Shown in pieces: positions 13,264 to 18,341 of a stretch of DNA of 18,341 nt (the stretch's first letter is position 1; each line of letters opens with the position of its first letter). The notes beneath the pieces are model-generated. The model worked only from the letters and a program-made list of their open reading frames with translations, searched no databases and had not been told where the DNA came from. The DNA comes from JBGPBY01 sp041481485 (GTDB lineage Bacteria > Acidobacteriota > Terriglobia > 20CM-2-55-15). The translations under genes were made by a program, and so were the position numbers. The DNA lies in contig JBGPBY010000087.1 in NCBI GenBank assembly GCA_041481485.1, positions 1 to 18,341 of the forward strand, in the 5' to 3' direction.

Positions 13264-14394
13264 TTAATCTACGGAAATGGCAACGACGGTCAGGTCATCT
13301 TCGAAGTTGCCGCTGCTGAACTGTGTGGCTGCGTCGATGATGGCTTGTGTCAGTGCGGACGGACAATCGTTGTTCGCCTTTTCGAGCCCGTGCATTACGC
13401 CCGTCACTCTTCCCTCGCCGAATTCCTCGCCTTTGGCGTCTCGGCATTCGGTGATGCCGTCGGTATACATCAGGAGGCGATCGCCGGATTGCAGAGAGAT
13501 TTGTTCCTCCTCGTAGCTCCAAAGTTCGAAAACCCCAAGGACGCCTCCGCCACAATCGAGCCAACGCAGGGATTCACTCGCTATTGAGGAGCGGTGAGAC
13601 AGAATCGGCGGGTTGTGTCCGGCATTGCAGTAAGTCATTTCTTTGATGTTGTCCGCTCTGGTTTCGATGAGAGCGTAGAAAAACGAAATGAATCCGTGCG
13701 ACGCCATATTGGAGCACATGATACGGTTAATGGCTGCGCAAACGTCCCTCGGCCTTGTGCGTACAGTCGCCGTCGTCTTCACGGTTGCCTGCAGATTCGC
13801 CATCATCATTGCCGCCGGCATGCCTTTGCCGCAGACATCGGCGATGCAGACGCCAACGGTGTTGGCGTCGAATTTCAACACATCGAAGTAATCTCCGCCG
13901 ACAAGGCGCGCTGGACGCCAGGCCGCCGCGATGCGGATGCCGGAAATTCGAGGAATATCCGACGGCAGCAACCTCTCCTGAATGTGCCGCGCCTCATCGA
14001 GTTCCTTTTGACTGGCGAGATCGGATCGGCCTTCGGAACGGCGCAGGATGGCACGCACTCGCCCCAACAGCTCCAGCAGCGAGAATGGTTTTGTGACGTA
14101 ATCGTCGGCGCCTGCCTCGAATCCTTCGACACGCTGGAATTCCTCACCCTGCGCCGTAAGCATGAGGATCGGTGTCGCCATTCCGTTGCGTCGCAGTTGC
14201 CTGCAAATTTCGTATCCATTCATGGTGGGCAGCGAGAGGTCGAGAATGACCAGATCCGGCTGCTCTCTTCGCACGAGGTTGTAACCGTCCGCGCCATCGT
14301 CGGCGGTTGAGACGTCATAGGACTGGGAGCGTAAATTATCCGCCAGTCCTCGAAGGATAGCGGGGTCGTCCTCGATCACAACAATGCGATTCAT
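13264..14394 (-). CDS. Response regulator with PP2C-type (RsbU/SpoIIE-like) phosphatase output
   Basis: The 376-aa protein has an N-terminal receiver (1-120) with the acidic pair D9/D10, phosphoacceptor D52 (LVILDLSLP), T80 and K102 (YVTKPFS). A helical linker follows (about 128-150, LASQKELDEARHIQERLLP, the usual signalling helix before such phosphatases). The PP2C domain shows GGDYFDV, VCIADVCGKGMPAAM, CNAGHNPP, YTDGITE and the final DDLTVVAI. It should dephosphorylate an anti-anti-sigma (STAS) protein or similar Ser/Thr-phosphorylated partner when its receiver is phosphorylated; no partner gene lies in the window. ATG 14394 is chosen because the receiver begins there (MNRIVVIEDD); a longer frame to 14562 crosses the divergent promoter region. 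A TACAGT lies six bases upstream of the ATG, so the mRNA may be nearly leaderless. Confidence 0.9.
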   Translation of the reverse strand: MNRIVVIEDDPAILRGLADNLRSQSYDVSTADDGADGYNLVRREQPDLVILDLSLPTMNGYEICRQLRRNGMATPILMLTAQGEEFQRVEGFEAGADDYVTKPFSLLELLGRVRAILRRSEGRSDLASQKELDEARHIQERLLPSDIPRISGIRIAAAWRPARLVGGDYFDVLKFDANTVGVCIADVCGKGMPAAMMMANLQATVKTTATVRTRPRDVCAAINRIMCSNMASHGFISFFYALIETRADNIKEMTYCNAGHNPPILSHRSSIASESLRWLDCGGGVLGVFELWSYEEEQISLQSGDRLLMYTDGITECRDAKGEEFGEGRVTGVMHGLEKANNDCPSALTQAIIDAATQFSSGNFEDDLTVVAISVD

Positions 14395-14512
14395 GCGCAA
14401 ACTGTATGCGCAACCGGATCGCGGGTTGTCATGAGATCTACACGCTCTTGTAAACAAATTAAGGAGAAATGCAGGGGAGAGGACCCGATCTCCCACACTT
14501 CTTCTGGTTTTC

Positions 14513-14555
14513 CTGACACTTCCCTGACATCCTGCCGCGGTGGAAGCACTACAAT
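14513..14555 (+). promoter_or_regulatory. Kinase operon promoter with 11-bp-spaced CTGACA repeats
   Basis: CTGACA occurs at 14513-14518 and again at 14524-14529, exactly 11 bases apart, the spacing typical of OmpR/PhoB-type half-sites. A near-consensus -10 box, TACAAT, lies at 14550-14555, 24 bases before the ATG, with no good -35 box at the normal distance, as expected for an activated promoter. TTTCCTGACA here reappears at 17208-17216. Confidence 0.45.
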
Positions 14556-14579
14556 GGGCCACCTATTCCGAGAGGTGCG

Positions 14580-16526
14580 ATGAGCCGTTATCGATACTGG
14601 CCGTTCATTCTGTTTCTGGTCGTACTGCTGCTCCCGAGCGTCGCCATCTTTCGGCTGACGCAGAGAATCGCTTCCGATGATCAGAAAATCCTGTCTGCCG
14701 CCGAAAACTCAAGCATTTCGGAACGAAAGATGCGGGAGGAGGCGGAAAAGGAAAGCGCTGCTGCGGAGATCGGCTCCGAAATTTACAGGCAGGTCGAGCT
14801 GATCAAGCGCGAGCGTCCGGAAACGCTTTCCAATCCCGCTGTGGCGATGGTCGGCTGGCTGGAAGGCGAGCATCTGGTTTGGCCCTTTGACCCCGTCCCG
14901 GATGAATCCATGGGGCTTCGTCTGAAAGAAGATAATCCATACGCTCAAAGACTCGAAGAGGCCCGGCGCGCGGAGATTCTTGATAAGTATCGCGCTGCGC
15001 AACTTTATCGCGAAATCGTTGCCGAGGATTTCAACGCCCGGCAGCGGGCATTTGCCAATTTGCAGCTGGCGTATTTATTGAATCGTTCGAACCTTTCGGA
15101 TGAAGCGCAAAAGGTGTTTGCCGATTTGTTGGATGTTCCCTGGAGCATTCGCGACGACTTCAATGATCCCTTTGCCGCCACCGCGGCACAGAACCTGGTA
15201 AAAATGACAGGCGGCCGCGACGTTGTGGCGTGGGTCCAGCGAGAGTGGGATTCGTCGGCGAACCTGACTCTTGATCGGTCTCGCCAGTTAAAGTCCATAC
15301 TCAATGAAATTTTGCAGAAGTCCGAAGATGGTACAGTTCGACAAAAAGCTCAGACGGCGTTTCTCAAAGTATCAGCTCGCATCCAAGATTTGGAATCGCT
15401 CAAACAATCTCTGGAAGGCCGGAACCTGCAAAGGGATTTCAAGGGCGGCCTGGGAGTCACCGAGTCGCAATGGATGCCCTATGGCGAACCGGGAGAGGAT
15501 CTTTGGCTGGTCGGACGTGCGATGGGCGGCATCGATCACCCTGTTATTGTTGTGGTGAAAGTCGAGAATATCCGCAAAAACGTCGAAGCCGAACGACTGG
15601 CGAACAAGACTGGAACGACATTTGAAATCGTCAAGGGCGGCGAAGCCGGCAAGCCGATGGGCGATTTCTTTCCTAGAATGCGCGTGATCTTTCCCGCGAC
15701 GGCTCCGATTGAAGCGTCCGTGATTCCCAGCCGGCAACTGGGCAGTTTTTGGTTCTGGTTCGTAATTCCATTCACACTTCTTGGTGGTTTTCTCCTCTGG
15801 CACGACACGCGGCGCGAGATTCGCATATCGGAAATGCGAACTCAGTTTGTTTCCAGCGTTTCGCACGAGCTGAAGACGCCGTTGACGGCAATCCGCATGT
15901 TCGCCGAAACCCTGCAAATCGGAGGCGAAACGGACAAGAAGACACACGACGAGTATCTGGAAACCATCGTCAACGAAAGCGAACGACTCACGCGCCTGCT
16001 TAACAACGTACTGGATTTCTCCCGTATCGAGCGCGGGCAGAAGACCTATTCCATGGCGCCGACGTCGCTGGAAGAAGTGCTGGACGCCGCCGTGCGCACC
16101 ATGCGGTATCCGCTTTCGGCCAAGGGCTTCGAGCTCAGCGTCGAAGTATGCGAAGGAATTCCGCCGGTGAATGTGGATCGTGATGCGATGCAGCAAGCCA
16201 TTCTCAATCTGCTGGCCAATGCCGTGAAATATTCCGGCAAGCGGCGTGACATTGCCGTGCGGCTGTGTTCCGAAAACGGAAACGCGCTGATACAGGTGGA
16301 AGACCACGGAATCGGAGTTCCGCCCAGCGAGCAGTCGCGGATATTTGAAAAATTCTATCGCGCGCATGTTCCGGAAAATCGTGCGATTGCCGGCACCGGC
16401 CTCGGGCTGGCGCTGGTCGCACATATTGCCGCGGGCCACGGAGGGACTGCCGGAGTTGAAAGCAAACCGGGAGAGGGCAGCACGTTCTCCATCCGGATTC
16501 CGATTGATGGAGGCGATAGCGTATGA
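14580..16526 (+). CDS. Membrane sensor histidine kinase with large helical sensor region
   Basis: The 648-aa protein has a first membrane helix at about 8-25, a long non-cytoplasmic region (about 27-385), a second helix at about 388-408, then HisKA and HATPase domains. The phosphoacceptor H429 lies in SSVSHELKTPL; the N-box is QQAILNLLANAVKYS (N547), G1 is DHGIGV (D575), the F-box FEKFYR and G2 GTGLGLAL (about 603-610). The sensor region is rich in helices; residues 120-185 resemble TPR-type pairs (YRAAQLYREIVAEDF, AFANLQLAYLLNRSNLSDEA). There is no known small-molecule-binding domain, so the signal is unknown. GAGAGG precedes the ATG by a few bases. Its TGA overlaps the regulator's ATG (ATGA), so they form a coupled two-component pair. 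Confidence 0.93.
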   Translation: MSRYRYWPFILFLVVLLLPSVAIFRLTQRIASDDQKILSAAENSSISERKMREEAEKESAAAEIGSEIYRQVELIKRERPETLSNPAVAMVGWLEGEHLVWPFDPVPDESMGLRLKEDNPYAQRLEEARRAEILDKYRAAQLYREIVAEDFNARQRAFANLQLAYLLNRSNLSDEAQKVFADLLDVPWSIRDDFNDPFAATAAQNLVKMTGGRDVVAWVQREWDSSANLTLDRSRQLKSILNEILQKSEDGTVRQKAQTAFLKVSARIQDLESLKQSLEGRNLQRDFKGGLGVTESQWMPYGEPGEDLWLVGRAMGGIDHPVIVVVKVENIRKNVEAERLANKTGTTFEIVKGGEAGKPMGDFFPRMRVIFPATAPIEASVIPSRQLGSFWFWFVIPFTLLGGFLLWHDTRREIRISEMRTQFVSSVSHELKTPLTAIRMFAETLQIGGETDKKTHDEYLETIVNESERLTRLLNNVLDFSRIERGQKTYSMAPTSLEEVLDAAVRTMRYPLSAKGFELSVEVCEGIPPVNVDRDAMQQAILNLLANAVKYSGKRRDIAVRLCSENGNALIQVEDHGIGVPPSEQSRIFEKFYRAHVPENRAIAGTGLGLALVAHIAAGHGGTAGVESKPGEGSTFSIRIPIDGGDSV

Positions 16527-17206
16527 GTCTCGTCCTTGTTGTCGAAGACGACGATGCCATTCTGCGCGGTTTGCACGACAACCTCCGCCGCGAGCGCTAC
16601 GACGTCATCACGGCTTCCGAAGGCGACAAAGGCTACGAATTGGCGATTCAACGAAAGCCCGATCTGGTGATTCTCGATCTCATGCTGCCGGTCATGAACG
16701 GGCTTGAGATTTGCCGCAAGCTTCGAGCCGATGGTTTTCAGTCGCCAATCATCATGCTGACAGCGCGCGGGGAAGAATCCGATCGCGTGCTCGGCCTCGA
16801 TCTCGGCGCCGATGATTACGTCTCCAAGCCGTTTTCCATTCGAGAACTCCTCGCGCGCGTGCGTGCGTTTCTGCGGCGGGCCAACACGGAGGCCGCGCTG
16901 CCCGGAGAGCTACGGTTCGATGAGATCGCCGTAGACTTTCGCCGCTACGAAGCGCACAAGCGTGGAAAACCCGTCGAGCTCACGCGGAAGGAATTCGCCG
17001 TTTTACGCATGCTTGCCGCGAAGGCCGGTCAGGCGGTTTCGCGCGAGGATCTTTTAAATGAAGTGTGGGGCGAAGGAAATTTTGTCACCACGCGAACGGT
17101 GGACACGCATGTCGGCGCCTTGAGGGCGAAGATCGAAGACAATCCGTCTCAGCCGCGCCGCCTGGTCACGATCCACGGCGTGGGCTACAAGCTCATAACT
17201 TCTTAA
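16523..17206 (+). CDS. OmpR/PhoB-family response regulator
   Basis: The 227-aa protein combines a receiver (1-120; D9/D10, phosphoacceptor D52 in LVILDLMLP, T80, K102 in YVSKPFS) with a C-terminal winged helix (about 130-225; PVELTRKEFAVLRMLAAKAG, VSREDLLNEVWG, TTRTVDTHVGALRAKIED, LVTIHGVGYKL), complete and of normal length. It starts within the kinase's stop codon, with GGAGG seven bases upstream. It is presumably phosphorylated by that kinase and binds DNA as a dimer at direct repeats. Candidate targets in the window are its own operon promoter and the region after its stop. Its receiver is strikingly similar to that of the divergent phosphatase. Confidence 0.95.
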   Translation: MSLVLVVEDDDAILRGLHDNLRRERYDVITASEGDKGYELAIQRKPDLVILDLMLPVMNGLEICRKLRADGFQSPIIMLTARGEESDRVLGLDLGADDYVSKPFSIRELLARVRAFLRRANTEAALPGELRFDEIAVDFRRYEAHKRGKPVELTRKEFAVLRMLAAKAGQAVSREDLLNEVWGEGNFVTTRTVDTHVGALRAKIEDNPSQPRRLVTIHGVGYKLITS

Positions 17207-17207
17207 T

Positions 17208-17238
17208 TTCCTGACAATAGTTTGTTGACGCCGTGACA
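17208..17238 (+). promoter_or_regulatory. Candidate OmpR-type regulator site upstream of the TPR/propeller gene
   Basis: TTTCCTGACA spans about 17208-17216. CTGACA (17211-17216) and GTGACA (17233-17238) are 22 bases apart, that is two 11-base steps, with TTGTTGACG between. TTGACG (17225-17230) could serve as a -35 box, but no good -10 box was found at the right distance. It resembles the site at 14513-14529. Confidence 0.35.
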
Positions 17239-17304
17239 ACTGGCAACTGCGTTCGGCGTAGAGTTCGTGCTGAATCGCGCAATCGTCAGTCACAAGGAGA
17301 TGCC

Positions 17305-18341
17305 ATGCGGAAACGAATGATCGCAATCGGAGCATTGCTGGTGCTCGCCCTCAGCCTGCTTATTTTTGCTCAAAGCGGCAACGAACTCTTTAATCAGGCC
17401 CGAGGCCTCGAAGCGGATGGGAAGTATGAGGATGCCATCAAGCTCTATCAGCGGATCGTCGATAGTTCTCCCACCGACAAACAGCTCATGGCTCGGACAC
17501 TGATCCAATTGGGCGGATGCCACGAACTGATGGGTAACGCGAAAGGTCAGGAATTCTATAAGCGCGTGCTCGACGAGTTTCGCGATCAGCCGGATATGGT
17601 TCGCGAAGCCAACATACGTCTGGCGGGTTCGTTCAACCCTTCGAAAGACATGCCGATGCGGGTGGTCACTCCATACACCGAAGACCCGTTCAGCTTCGCG
17701 ATCTCACCGGATGGGCGCTTGCTCGTTTTTCAGGCAACTAAAAATGGAAAGGCTCAGCTTTGGTTGCGCGATCTCGCATCCGGTAAGGATCCCGAACCGA
17801 TTCCCGGCACGGAGGAATCCGGCAGCAGGTCCTATCCGTTTTGGCAACCGGAAAGCCTTGCTATCGGGTTTTTCGCCAGTGGAAAGCTGAAGACCATTGG
17901 CATCCACGGTGGAACCCCGAAGGAGCTTGCCGACGCGCCATTCCCAAATGGAGGCGCCTGGAGTAAAAACAATTGGATCGTCTTTAACGGACAAGACGGA
18001 GGAATGCAAAAAGTTCTTGCTGGTGGCGGCGAGGTGGCTGTTGCGACAAGCTTCGGTTCCGAAAGATATCATGCAAATCCGCAGTTCATAGACGACCGCC
18101 GTTTCATGTTCTATAAGGTGACTGCCGGTGTGACTTCTCTTGCGGTTGGTACGCTGGACAGCACTGCGGTGCAGTCCCTTTTGTTGCCAGGCGTTGCGAA
18201 GAAGTTTGCGCCGCCGAATCAGTTGCTGTTTGTTTCCAACAACACGCTGTATGCGCAAACGCTGGATCTCGAAAAGCTGGAAGTCGTTGGGACTTCGGTC
18301 AAGGTTTCGGATCGCATTGGCACGAATGTTATGTTGCCTGG
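17305..18341 (+). CDS. Exported TPR plus TolB/PD40-like propeller protein, truncated at the window edge
   Basis: At least 345 residues are encoded before the right edge. A signal peptide (MRKRMIAIGALLVLALSLLIFAQ) is followed by TPR-type helices (about 25-105: ELFNQARGLEADGKYEDAIK, LYQRIV, ARTLIQLGGCHELMGNAKGQ, FYKRVLDEF). From about 118 a propeller starts, with the PD40-like blade SFAISPDGRLLVFQATKNGK followed by AQLWLRDLASGKDPEPIPGT. Further blades follow (IGFFASGKLKTIGIHGGTPK). Such proteins are common in Acidobacteriota; no enzyme part is visible, but the C-terminus is missing. AAGGAG (17294-17299) is five bases before the ATG. It is co-directional with and 98 bases after the response regulator, from which it may be regulated. 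Confidence 0.88.
   Translation, partial: MRKRMIAIGALLVLALSLLIFAQSGNELFNQARGLEADGKYEDAIKLYQRIVDSSPTDKQLMARTLIQLGGCHELMGNAKGQEFYKRVLDEFRDQPDMVREANIRLAGSFNPSKDMPMRVVTPYTEDPFSFAISPDGRLLVFQATKNGKAQLWLRDLASGKDPEPIPGTEESGSRSYPFWQPESLAIGFFASGKLKTIGIHGGTPKELADAPFPNGGAWSKNNWIVFNGQDGGMQKVLAGGGEVAVATSFGSERYHANPQFIDDRRFMFYKVTAGVTSLAVGTLDSTAVQSLLLPGVAKKFAPPNQLLFVSNNTLYAQTLDLEKLEVVGTSVKVSDRIGTNVMLP

Noticed and set aside
15372..16439. 355-aa open frame on the minus strand
   Set aside because: It is antisense to the histidine kinase catalytic region with H, N, G1 and G2 boxes; no motif of its own.

Overview
The window looks like chromosomal DNA from a soil-type bacterium, most likely an Acidobacteriota member. 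This rests on gene style, not on a marker gene: exported carboxypeptidase-regulatory-like repeat proteins, an exported TPR plus TolB-like propeller protein, moderately high GC and weak Shine-Dalgarno use. No rRNA gene, convincing tRNA gene or CRISPR array was seen.

Region 1 (1-2066): a D-2-hydroxyacid dehydrogenase cut by the left edge (minus strand), a roughly 185 bp near-perfect inverted repeat, and a stand-alone PLP-dependent cysteine synthase-like enzyme whose last codons and stop lie inside a second inverted repeat. Region 2 (2140-7883): five co-directional genes for envelope proteins: an exported carboxymuconolactone-decarboxylase-family protein, an exported LVIVD-like propeller, a heavy-metal-binding-domain protein with a duplicated His motif, a membrane-anchored monoheme cytochrome c fused to a copper-monooxygenase-like domain that appears to lack its copper ligands, and a DUF3592-like membrane protein. 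The middle genes are separated by single bases. I infer a metal/redox module at the cell envelope. A third inverted repeat separates it from a convergent exported carboxypeptidase-regulatory-like protein (7986-9557).

Region 3 (10013-13202) is the most striking part: a complete 3174 bp IS1595-family transposon, bounded by imperfect inverted ends of about 43 bp that start with the same 16 bases and flanked by the 8 bp target duplication CAAACATA. Besides the transposase it carries a winged-helix-like protein, a possible 37-aa peptide, a DUF3800 protein and, converging from the other end, two tiny ATGA-coupled genes (a Cys-rich zinc-ribbon-like protein and a 59-aa basic protein). Each end seems to contain an inward promoter, and the first gene at each end starts 48-49 bases inside, probably on a nearly leaderless transcript.

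Region 4 (13264-18341) is a signalling cluster: a receiver-PP2C phosphatase diverges from a histidine kinase and OmpR-type regulator pair, followed by the exported TPR/propeller protein cut by the right edge. The two receivers are close paralogues, so one kinase might feed both. TTTCCTGACA occurs upstream of the kinase operon and again upstream of the TPR/propeller gene, with CTGACA-like half-sites in 11 bp phase, suggesting that the local OmpR-type regulator controls both.
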